A DNA stretch of 64,000 nt from contig JAYJMM010000101.1 of the NCBI GenBank assembly GCA_037349105.1, forward strand, positions 3,348,001-3,412,000, written 5' to 3'. Made by a program: the position numbers and the translations under genes. Below are positions 11,700-20,989 of this stretch, in pieces. Each line of letters starts with the position of its first letter. Position 1 is the stretch's first letter. This stretch comes from Limnomonas spitsbergensis. Its lineage: Eukaryota; Chlorophyta; Chlorophyceae; Chlamydomonadales. The notes under the pieces were generated by a model. The model had not been told where the DNA came from. It was given only the letters and a program-made list of their open reading frames with translations, and did no database searches.

Positions 11700-11935
11700 T
11701 CAGAACCCATCAGAAACCATCGTAACGAGTAGAAGCCAGAAATTATCAGAAACCATCAGAAATCAGAATTCATCAGAACCCATCGGAAACCATCAGAAGT
11801 CAGAAATTATCAGAAACCATCAGAAATCAGAATTCATCAGAACCCATCGGAAACCATCAGAAGTCAGAAATTATCAGAAACCATCAGAAGGCAGTAGTCA
11901 TCAGAAACCATCAGAAGTCTACAGCAGGCGCATTA
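11700..11935 (-). repeat. Internal tandem repeats of the retroelement
   Basis: Units of 64 bp (copies start at 11757 and 11821) built from shorter CATCAGAAACCATCAGAA words. It lies in the 3' untranslated part between the integrase ORF and B1. TOC1 of Chlamydomonas is also known for an internal tandem array. Confidence 0.8.
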
Positions 11936-12162
11936 GAACGAACCGAATCTTCAGCGGGGCTCATCCGGGCCTACAGAATCCTCCTTTTATTCAACCCTCA
12001 GCTCTTCACAGGAACACGGGCGCTGCGGAATACCCGCTGCTCTCGCCCCACTGCACCGTTGACACCTGGCCCTAAGCCACAGGAGACGTGTGCAGTAGCA
12101 GCGGTGCTTCTCCCAAACCTGCCCCTACAGGTGGCTGGCCCTGTGGCGGTTCTAGTAGGCTC

Positions 12163-13872
12163 TTATCCCTCCCTGTCCCCCCTGGCTGTCTGTCCCTTGG
12201 CAGCTGTCTCCTCCTCTGATCTTGCTGCGTCGATGGCCGCTTTGGCCCTGCGCTGGACTGCCCTGGGGGTGACGTTGGCTTCTCCTCTGCCCGTTGTGTA
12301 TGAAATGTCATACAGCCCGTTGGGCGTGGGCCTGGCGATGCCCCGCTCCATCTGTTTAGTGGCCGGATTGGTGGCCATGACCTCCACCTCTGGCTTGTCC
12401 ATGGCTCCTGTCTCCTGGGCTGCTCTGGCGGCTGCCCTGGCTGCCCGGGGCGCTGTCTCCTCGTGATGGGCTGGGTTGTTGGGTACCGCTGCTGCGGCCG
12501 GGCCCGTCTCTTGGCTTGTCCTTGATGCTGGCTTGCACCTGGGGCACATCCAATCGCCCTCGGGTATGGCGTATAGCGCTGGCGTGAGGCAGTCCATGTG
12601 CCAGCCGGTATTGCATGCGTCACACAGGAGCATGACTTCCCCCCGGTCGGGTAGGCGGCAGACTTCGCAGGACAGGCTGACGTTGGGCCTGGTGGTGCCG
12701 AAATCCACCCTGCCCTTCAGGTTGGGGAGGTGGCACGGGGAGCAATTGACTGCGTTCTCTGTTACGGTCAAGCCATCGGCTCCTTCCAGCACCAACGCCC
12801 CCGTCTCCCCCAGCCGCTGCACCCGCAGGATTTCCGGCCTGGCTTTGGGGTCTAGGCTGCGCCGCTCTGAAGCGTACCGGACGTACACGTAATCCCCAAC
12901 GGCGAACCGCCTGACCTGGGGTACATATCCTCCTCCGCGGATCCTGGCGTAGTGCAACTTGTCCCGGTGCTGTGCGATCTTGAGGTGCTCGCCCGCGACC
13001 GGGAGGGCCTCCTTGATCCTGGCCACTCTGGCGAGGAGCAGGTCTGCTGCCTCCTCCACTGTTGCCACCCGCGCTGTGCTCCATAGGTCTGCCCCGACCT
13101 TGGAGGGGAACACTGGCTTCTGCCCGTACAGTACCTCGTAGGGAGCCATGCGCGTAGCCTGCTGAGGCGAGCACCGGAAACCCAGCGCTACCCACGGGAC
13201 CATCCTGTCCCACGAGTCGTCGCTGCTCCCGTCCCCGCAGCACTTGCGCAGGCCCGTCTTGAGGGTCTGGACAGCCCGTTCGGATAGCCCATCCGCCTGG
13301 GGATGGTTGGCAGAGGTGGTGCGATGGTCAATGAAACAATCTAGTAACATGTCCTGGAACTCTCCCTGGAACTCTGTCCCTTGATCGGTGACCACTTCTG
13401 CGCATCCCCCAAACCGTGCGACCACGTTTTGGAAGAATGCCAAGGCCGTCACGTCAGACGCCTTGCTGGGGATGGGGATAAGCTCCACCCACTTGGAGTA
13501 GTGCTCTACACACACCATGACGTACCGGTTGCCCCTAGGCGTGGTAGTGAATGGCCCGCACAGGTCCACACCCCAGCGAAAAAATAAACCCTCAGTAGGG
13601 AGTGGGTGCAGGTCTGGCTGCGTGTGATTGAACGTGGACGCCCTTGCCCTGTCGCACACCCCGCACTCCTGGACAGCCTTCCTGACCGCTGCCCTAAGCC
13701 CTCTCCACCAGTGCTGCTGCAGGATCATGAAGGCCGTGCGGTGGCTGCCGAAGTGACCGGTGCTAGCGTGAGCTTCCCTGATTACTGCCTGTCTGTCCTC
13801 GGGCCTGGGAACTACACACCGCCGTCCGTCTGGCATCACCCTCATCAGCACGCCCCCCTCTCTGGTTCCCAC
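12163..13872 (-). CDS. Retroelement integrase with C-terminal PHD finger
   Basis: The 569-codon frame starts from a GTG, not ATG, and overlaps the upstream frame by 28 nt in the -1 phase, so it is probably made as part of a longer polyprotein. Zinc-binding HHCC domain: H35, H40, C70, C73 (HASTGH...CGVC). Catalytic core: D103 (GVDLCGPF), D163 (VVTDQGTEF), E198 (GLSERAVQ), the DDE triad that inserts the DNA copy. A GPY/F-like region follows (FAVGDYVYVRYA). At residues 402-452 sits a C4HC3 PHD finger: CEVC, CDAC, GWHMDC, CPRC. PHD fingers read histone tails, so this may steer insertion to particular chromatin, the role a chromodomain plays in other Gypsy integrases. The tail is rich in Ala, Arg and Pro. 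Integrase assignment is firm; targeting is inference. Confidence 0.9.
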   Translation of the reverse strand: MGTREGGVLMRVMPDGRRCVVPRPEDRQAVIREAHASTGHFGSHRTAFMILQQHWWRGLRAAVRKAVQECGVCDRARASTFNHTQPDLHPLPTEGLFFRWGVDLCGPFTTTPRGNRYVMVCVEHYSKWVELIPIPSKASDVTALAFFQNVVARFGGCAEVVTDQGTEFQGEFQDMLLDCFIDHRTTSANHPQADGLSERAVQTLKTGLRKCCGDGSSDDSWDRMVPWVALGFRCSPQQATRMAPYEVLYGQKPVFPSKVGADLWSTARVATVEEAADLLLARVARIKEALPVAGEHLKIAQHRDKLHYARIRGGGYVPQVRRFAVGDYVYVRYASERRSLDPKARPEILRVQRLGETGALVLEGADGLTVTENAVNCSPCHLPNLKGRVDFGTTRPNVSLSCEVCRLPDRGEVMLLCDACNTGWHMDCLTPALYAIPEGDWMCPRCKPASRTSQETGPAAAAVPNNPAHHEETAPRAARAAARAAQETGAMDKPEVEVMATNPATKQMERGIARPTPNGLYDISYTTGRGEANVTPRAVQRRAKAAIDAARSEEETAAKGQTARGDREG

Positions 13873-16800
13873 TGGAAAGGTGCGGCTCTACGCTGCACCC
13901 TGGCCTGTTCCCCTGCCTCTGCTCCAGGGGGGTGCATTTTTGATTGTAGGTATTGCAGGACTGGCACGTCTGTCCATACGTCCACCCGGGCTGCAGGCCC
14001 TGCTGCGCACCCTGGCGGGTCCACGACCTCCCCTGCCTCGTCAGGAGCGAACCGGACGGAATCTGGTTCTGGGTCAGGCTGCCCACCTGGTTCCTGGGCG
14101 GCATCCGCCCAGTCTGCTGCCGCTGACTCCCCCAAGCATTGCCGATACGTTGCTGCCGCTTCGCCCTCGCCGGAGCATGCTCCGCCTGCACTGGCTAGGG
14201 CGCAATGTGTGGACGTCAGGGTCATGCCGATAGCAGGGTCGTGGTCCGGGCCTGGTAAACCAGCCCTGCGAGCCAGCTCCCTAGGAATGATCTTGGCCAT
14301 CTCAAGTGCTATGGTGAGCCAAGCCTCGAGAGCCCAAGCATCCATGCACCTGCCCAAGGCGGCCCTCCTATCTCCCTCAGGAAAGTCAGGGCGGGGCAAA
14401 GTAGACCCCACTGCGTACCCCATGGCCCTCTCCCTTTCATTGGCATTAGGTTCCTGCAGGCCCCCCATGGGCCTGAAAACCATGCCGATCTGCCCGTTCC
14501 GGAAAGCGTAGGATGCGGGGGTGGCCATGAGGCAGGGCAGCGCCCTCCTTGGTTGTCCAGACACATTGATACGGTACCCGCCGTTATCGGGGCAGGCCAC
14601 GACCTGCGCCCTACTAACCTCGTCCAGAATGTCATCCACAATACCGTCGTGCGGCCTATGGGATGCCTGGATAACAAACTCAATGTCTGCAGCTGGTGCC
14701 AGGTTGCCCCAGTAGTTGCGCGTGCGGTGGGCATAGGATCCCACTTGCGCTGCATCAAACAGGGAAGGCCTGCCCAGCATCCTGCACACCTCGCCGAAAG
14801 CCTCTACGCTAGCCTTCTCGCTCCTCTGGTTTAACTGCATAGCGACATTTGCAATCAGGTATGCTGGTGGCTTGGCCCTCTGCAGAATCTGCAAGGAGCC
14901 GAGCAGCTTGATAAGCGGGAAGAAAGACTTGCTCCTGTCCCCCTCGAGCCCCTTGCCCTTGCCTGCAGCCGACAAGTCGTGGCACTCCCATCCTGCTACC
15001 ATAAACCACTGGCGGCCTTGCTGGGCCCCAGCCTCTATGAAGTGCTGGGCAGTAATGGAGTACACGTCCTGGGGTAGTGCCCTGAATGCCCCCTCGAAAG
15101 CTGGCGCTGGGAGCAATAGCGGGTATTGCTTGTGCAGCTGCACCAGCCTACCCCCCGCGATCTCCCGCATGGTGGCACTGGTGTCGGCGTACAGATACTG
15201 TGTGACCGGGATGCCTGCCCTAAGCACCATCTCAAGCCCAGAGCACATACCTCCGAAGGGCTCGAACAGGACCACTCCCTCGTGTTCCATGGCGTACACC
15301 GCCTCTGTTGGTAGGCATGCCGTATCCACCCCTGCATGGAGGTGGGCCGGGGTCGAGCGGGGCAGGTCGGTCAGCACATTGTTGATCAGGTCCCTGGCCC
15401 TGGCCCTGCTATTGAAAGCTCTTTCTGCAGTACTGGCAGGCTGTGCCTGCTCATCGTCCTCATCCTTTGCGCTGGAGATAGCCTGGCCGCACGGGGCCAC
15501 TGTACATGCTGTTTCAGCGGCCCGCAGGCGGCGCACACCTCGTCTGCCCTCTTGTGCCAGGCGAACCACCTGATCTGCGTGCCACTGGTTTACCCTGCCT
15601 AGGCCTGTGAGCATAGCGACCTGTGGTCCGCAGGCGGCCCCACTAGGGGTGTGCGGCTCTGGGGCAACATCGTCTAGCCGCGCTCCTGTGCGGTCGTCAG
15701 AGGACGGGAGGGGTGACCTAGACGGGATATCTGCGTTCTGGTGGCAGGCCCGTGACCGGTGGACAATGGTAATGTCAAGCTCCTGGAGCATGAGTGCCCA
15801 GCGGGCGTGCTGCCCCACTAGGGCCTGGTTATCCATGAGATAGGTGAGGGGTTCGTGGTCCGTGACCAAATGCACCTTGCACCCGAAGAGCATATGGCGG
15901 TACGTGCGGGCAGCGTACACTGCGGCGAGCATTTCCCCCTGGAACGACGAGTAGTTCTTCTCGCTTTTGTTCAGGGAACGGGAAGTGCAGGCTACCATGT
16001 ACTCCCTGCCGCTGTCGTCGCACTGCCCTAGCACCGCCCCTATACCCTGTTTAGAGAAGTCGGTGTACAGCAGGAATGGCCTTGGTGGCCCCATGCCATC
16101 TGGTCCCGTTCCGCTGTAGTCAGGTCTGCGCAGCACCCTGCCTCCCTCGCACATCTCAGTTTTGATCAGCTGAAACGCCTGGGCCTGCTCGGGACCCCAC
16201 ACAAACGGGACCCCCTTGACAAGCAGTGCGTTGATGCATGCGGCTTTTCGAGAGAAATCCGGGATGTATCACCGGTAGAAGTTCAAGAATCCCATGACCT
16301 CCTGAATGTTCTTGACCGATGCGGGTTCGGGCAGAGCCATGACAGCCGCTATTTTGGCTGCGTGCGACGTGAGACCTTGGGCCGATACGTTGTGGCCGAG
16401 GTACTCCACCGTGGCACACCCAAACAGGGACTTGTCAGGATGCGCTCTCAGCCCCACCGCGTGGAGCATGTCCAGCATGAGCTCTACATGCCTGATGTGT
16501 TCTGCAGGCGTGTTACTATACACCAGTAGGTCGTCAATGAAGGCCACACAGAAGGAGCTCAGGCCCGCCCTGGCGATCTCTTCTTCCATCATACGCTGGA
16601 AGAAGGGAGGCCCGTTGCGCAGCCCAAAGTTCAACTTTGTGTACATCCACAGTTCTGGGCCCATCCAGAAAGCCGTTTTAGGCTGGTCCTCGACCTTGAT
16701 CGGGATCTGCATGAATCCCGACCTCAGATCCACCTTGCTAAACACTTTAGCTGTGCCCAGGTTCTGAAAGATAGTTTCCATCCTGGGGATAGCAAACTCC

Positions 16801-18959
16801 TGCTTGGCAGTGCGGAGGTTCATTCTCCTCATGTCATGCGCAATGCGGTGATCTGACCACTCGCCTGTCTCGGCACACTTCTTGGCCGCTACGACCGAGT
16901 TGGCCGCAAACTTGATGGGCCCTCCCTGGGGGACCCTGACAATAATGCCTGCCTCTATCATGGGCTGGCACTTTTCTTTGAAAATGGCTGCTTTAGGGGG
17001 TGGCATGTCCCTTGCTTTCTGAAAGCACGAGCTGTGCTCGTCCTCTAGGGCCAGCGTAAACTCACCCTGTGCACCGCAGTAGCCTGGCAGTTCAAGCATG
17101 GAGTAGGCGAACGCCCCCTGGCGGTCCCGTAGGCTCTGCTCCAGCTGCTCCTGCTGCTCTCCCGTTAAGTCGGGGTGCTTCCCGAGCAGCCACCCCTCCT
17201 CAGTCTCGACGTACTCTGAGGGTGCGTTCACCACCCCTCCGGTCTGGAACATGTCGATGACTCCCCCTGCCAGCGGCTCCCCTGCCACTGCCGGTGGCCC
17301 TGCGCTGGACGTGCCCTGATCCCAGGTGCTTTGCTGACGGGGGGGTCGAGGGGTGGGTATGTCCACTGGTGGTCGCAGCCAACCAGGCTCCAGCTTGGCA
17401 GCTGCCTCCCTGCTGCTGACGAATGCTCCTTGCCCTGCAGTGAATCCCCCTCCTCGTACGCCCCTTCCGCTGGCCTGTGCCCCGGGGAGGCAGGAGAGTA
17501 GGAGCCACACCAATGCCAGGTGGCATAGGCAAGCCAGGAGGCCCCTGAATGCTGTGCAGGGAAGGAGACCCCTGCAGGCCGGCTGCTGTCTGGGGCTGGG
17601 CTCTGGTCCTGCAGGAGCTGGCGGTGATGGCATTGCTGGCGGGCCCCGGTCCTCTGGTCCCTCCCGCCAGGAGATTTCCAGCTCCACCTGGCTGATCCTG
17701 GTGGGTGGCGATGGGCACCCTGTGCTGCTACTGGCGTCTCTTGCCGCTGCTTTCCTGCGCCGTTGGCGCGCGCGGGTCCTGGCGTTCCTTGCCCTTCGCG
17801 CTGCTGCGGCCCTGACCTTGGAGGAGTCCGCTGGTCTGGTTTCGCCCCTGCTGGTTGGGGTCTGATGTCCTTCTGCCGCTGTTGGTCCTGTGCAGCCTGC
17901 AGCGGATCTGTAAGCGCCTTCCGGGCTGACGGTCTGGGCTCTGGCGCTGCTGCTGCTCCTGGCCGCGCTGCGCGGCTGTCTGCCCAGCTGGTGGGGCTGG
18001 AGCATCGTTCGCTGGATGGCCTGGTAGTTCCATAGGCTGGTTCTTTCCGGAACCCCCCACTCCACCGGCCAGTCGTCCAATGGCTCGCCTGCCTCTGGCC
18101 ACCGCCCCTCGTCATTTGCCTTGATGAGCTCTGCCCCGATGGACAGGATCTGGGCGTACTGGACTGCATGCATGGACGGTTGTAGGGGCTGGTCTGCTGT
18201 CTCCCTGTACCATTCCCTGAAAGGCACGGGGCGCTGCTCCCCCCTCCTAGCCTGGTTGGCCTCGTCCTTCCTCCGCTCCTCGATGGCCCGCCGTACGTCG
18301 GAGACGGTTGCCCTGCTGTGGGCTGCCTTGAACACCACCTCCCTTTCGCTGGGCAAGGCTTCCTGCGCGCTGCACCACCATCGAACCCCTAGCTTGGAGT
18401 CCTCCTCCATCTGCCTTTGTCTGATGAAACCCAGCGACTGGTTCCTCTCGGGGCATGCCATGGCCAAGTGCCCCTGGTGGAAGCAGATGGCGCATCTGCC
18501 CTCTCGCAGGCGTGGTGCGGGGCAGGCGTGGTAGTCGTGCCCCTTTTTCCCGCATCGCTCGCACGGCTCGTTATAGACCGAGTGGTGGCCCCACGCCGGT
18601 GGAACTGCATCGCTGCAGCCGCAGCATGCCCACACCCCCCGTCGGTCACCTCCTATGCCAGGCTTGTTCATGCAGGCGCTGCATGCTGTGGCGTGGCAAC
18701 GACAGCAACGCCTGCCGGGCTGATCTGCTGGGCCTACGCTTTCCCCGCATCCCAAGCAGCTTGGCAGCCTGGCCTCTGGGGCCAGGCAGAACTGGCACAC
18801 CCTGTTTGCCCCTGTCCGCGGTGTTCGCATGCATAGGTCATGCCATGCTGTCCCGCATGCGCTGCACCAGATCCTGCGCTCGCCTGTGCGGGCCTGGTCG
18901 CACCCTGCGCACGGCTCTGTGCGCTCTGGGCCGGAGCCAGGGGGTCGGCCTGGGGACAC
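13845..18959 (-). CDS. Pol: PHD/CCHC fingers, RT, RNase H, DNMT3-like
   Basis: One frame interrupted by a single TGA at 16271-16269. The frame continues across it (GFLNFYR-stop-YIPDFSRKAACINALL, a Gypsy RT/RNase H linker where Arg is usual, so CGA to TGA is likely). N-terminal part: C4HC3 PHD-type finger (C17, C20, C32, C35, H40, C43, C55, C58), a second Cys-rich finger at 68-115, and two CCHC knuckles at 133-146 and 156-169. RT near residues 650-890 has KVDLRSGFMQIPI and the active-site variant FIDDLLVY. After the TGA (numbering from 16202): RNase H with D47, E90, D115, D158, then a methyltransferase domain at about 305-635, then an acidic/low-complexity tail. The first codon of the open stretch is GTG and the frame is -1 to the previous one, so it lacks its own obvious start. 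RT and RNase H copy the RNA genome; the methyltransferase role is unknown. Confidence 0.9.
14283..15290 (-). other. DNMT3-like cytosine-5 methyltransferase domain
   Basis: Located between RNase H and integrase. Motif I-like: VVLFEPFGGMCSGLEM. Motif IV region: MVAGWECHDLSAAGKG then GLEGDRSKSFF, matching the DNMT3 pattern of Cys..D-L-S followed by G-L-x-(E)G...LFF. Motif VI-like: YLIANVAMQ. Motif VIII-like: AHRTRNYWGNLAP, very close to the AHR.R.(F/Y)WGNLP signature of DNMT3. C-terminal: NERERAMGY and a final helix region. The catalytic Cys (C407, codon 14984-14982) is kept, but the usual Pro before it is Glu, and the catalytic Glu of ENV is Ala (GCA). Fold assignment is strong; activity is doubtful. 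Confidence 0.85.
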
Positions 18960-20989
18960 GGCGCCGCCTGTGCCTGGGTCCTCCTCCAGCTCTGGCAGCT
19001 GTGCCTCGCGGTGCCCTGGGTAGGCCCTTGCTCCGCTGGCTCGCCCCTGGGCCCGTGGTGGTACGTGCTGGGTTCCCCAGCCGGGTTCGCTGCTGGCCGC
19101 GGGGCGTGAGGGGTGCCGCCCCTGTCACTGTTGAGGACCCGCAATCGGCCGTGGAACGCCTGCCGCAGCTCTTCTGCTGCCTGGTTGCGCCCCTGCAGCC
19201 TGGGGTCGGGGCTGGGCTCTGGGACCATGCTCAGCCTGTAACGCAGGCCGGCCTCGATGCGGTCGCCCCTGAGCTCGGTGCCTCCCTGGGGGACCGGCCA
19301 TGGCGCCCCGCCCTCGAGCCGCTGCCTGTCCCGCTGTGCCACAAACCGTCGTAACTCGTCAGCCCACTGCTCCTTGCTGAGATCTGTACTCCTGTTATCG
19401 GGCTCCCCCTCGGCTGCCAGGAGTGGCGAGCCAGGGTCCTCAGGATCTGGAACGCTGTCCTCGCTGCCGGTTTCACTGAGCCCCCTGCTCCAGCTGGGTG
19501 GGGTGTCTGCCTGGGGTCTCAGGGTTGCTGCAGGCTCTGGCCGCTCTTCTGGGGCTCGGCTCTGCTGTCTGTCCCCCTGCGTGGGGCCAGCTGAACGCTC
19601 GACAGGCATTGCCACCCCCCCTTCTGGTGGCTCGATGTGCCCCGCTGCGGCTGCTGGTTCCCCCTCGGAATCCGAGTCGTGCAGGAGCTGCGGCAGTCCT
19701 GCCAGGCTGCTCTCCTCGTCTGACTCGGGCCAATCCTCCTCGTAGTTGCCCCCCCTCAGGGAGGTGAAGAACGATTGCTCCCTGCTGCCGGGCTGCATGT
19801 TGAGGGTAGTTTCGTCGGGGCTGTGGGTGCTGCTTGGGCCGGCCGACTCCCTGAATGCTCCCCAACGCCCCCGCGGCGTCTCCTGGCGGTCCGCAATGCC
19901 CCTATCCAGCAGGCCTGTCAGGTCCCTCAGGGCCTCATCGTGATTGCTACCGCTGAATAGGGGGTGGAGCGTGACTGCTCCCCTGGGGTGCCTTTGCCAC
20001 CAAAGGTGGACGGTGGCTGCCGGGGCAGACCAGTGGGGCAGCAAGATGGATGGGACGCCGTGGTAGTAGGCTGCCTGCTCCACCCGCAACCACTGCTGTA
20101 GGCAGCTCTGCAGCCTGCCCTGAGCAAAGGCTGAGAGGGCGAGGGCCTGCTCGCCTTGCCATGCGGTGGCGCCCGCTTCTGGCGTGCAGCGCGCTGACAC
20201 GTGCGTTGGGCAGTCGGCTCTTTCCTGGGGTGCCCACAGCTCGTCCACTATCTCGATGTTTTTGACAGCTGCTGACATCTGTCCTGGCAGCAATGTCCTG
20301 TTGAGGGCCATCATCATGATGGTCCACACCGCCGGGTCTGCTCCTCGAAAGGTGGACACCGCATGCTCCCTTGCCCGTTCTACGGAGGAGCATCGGACAC
20401 ACTGCACCTGGGTAGTCGTCTTGAAGAAGAACCACACGGGCTGGTCATCGCGTGTGGCGTGCATGTGGATCCATGCCCGCGGTACTGGGCTCGGCCCGCC
20501 CTGCCCCTCCAGGTCCTCGTGGTAGTATGCCACTGCCAGCCGAACCGGGATAGCTGCCCTGGCGTCACCTGGCTCGTACCCCCAGGGTACCGCCTGGCCC
20601 ATGACTTCTCTGGCGATGTCCTGCCCCCTCATGACGACTGAGGGACATTGGCGGGGCGCTCCTGGATGGAGGACCCCGGCCCTGTCGTACCCGCTGTGGT
20701 CCCTCAGTGCTGCCAGGGCGAATGCCTGCCTGGCTGCTGCTTGTGTGGGTACGCAGACGGCCTGGTTGGCCAGGCACGGGTGGCTAGCGAGAGTCATGAC
20801 GCAGTTCTCTGCCCATGGTGTCCGCATGAACCCGTCGTGGGCGTGCTGCCACATGCCGTTTGCCCGACCCGCGTCTGGTATCGCCGGGCTGGCCCGGATC
20901 TGCTCCTCTGCTGCGGTGATCCCCTCCTTGGTCACGCTGCCCAGGAGCTCGCTGACGCAGTTTGCGTAGAGGGGCCGGGGGTTATCCAC
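18734..20989 (-). CDS. Retroelement ORF3, unknown protein
   Basis: 751 open codons beginning at a GTG, overlapping ORF2 by 58 nt and the next frame by 226 nt, each step -1. The first about 350 residues look globular (LYANCVSELLGSVTKEG, AVPWGYEPGDARAAIPV, AYYHGVPSILLPHWSAP) and appear to continue a domain that begins at the C-terminus of ORF2 (EPWPRRCFVQWYLAG). The rest is Gln/Pro/Arg-rich and probably disordered. The final stretch overlapping the PHD-type finger is likely a shadow of the next frame. I recognise no family. By position between gag-like ORFs and RT it may be a structural or accessory protein. Confidence 0.6.
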   Translation of the reverse strand: MDNPRPLYANCVSELLGSVTKEGITAAEEQIRASPAIPDAGRANGMWQHAHDGFMRTPWAENCVMTLASHPCLANQAVCVPTQAAARQAFALAALRDHSGYDRAGVLHPGAPRQCPSVVMRGQDIAREVMGQAVPWGYEPGDARAAIPVRLAVAYYHEDLEGQGGPSPVPRAWIHMHATRDDQPVWFFFKTTTQVQCVRCSSVERAREHAVSTFRGADPAVWTIMMMALNRTLLPGQMSAAVKNIEIVDELWAPQERADCPTHVSARCTPEAGATAWQGEQALALSAFAQGRLQSCLQQWLRVEQAAYYHGVPSILLPHWSAPAATVHLWWQRHPRGAVTLHPLFSGSNHDEALRDLTGLLDRGIADRQETPRGRWGAFRESAGPSSTHSPDETTLNMQPGSREQSFFTSLRGGNYEEDWPESDEESSLAGLPQLLHDSDSEGEPAAAAGHIEPPEGGVAMPVERSAGPTQGDRQQSRAPEERPEPAATLRPQADTPPSWSRGLSETGSEDSVPDPEDPGSPLLAAEGEPDNRSTDLSKEQWADELRRFVAQRDRQRLEGGAPWPVPQGGTELRGDRIEAGLRYRLSMVPEPSPDPRLQGRNQAAEELRQAFHGRLRVLNSDRGGTPHAPRPAANPAGEPSTYHHGPRGEPAEQGPTQGTARHSCQSWRRTQAQAAPCPQADPLAPAQSAQSRAQGATRPAQASAGSGAAHAGQHGMTYACEHRGQGQTGCASSAWPQRPGCQAAWDAGKA

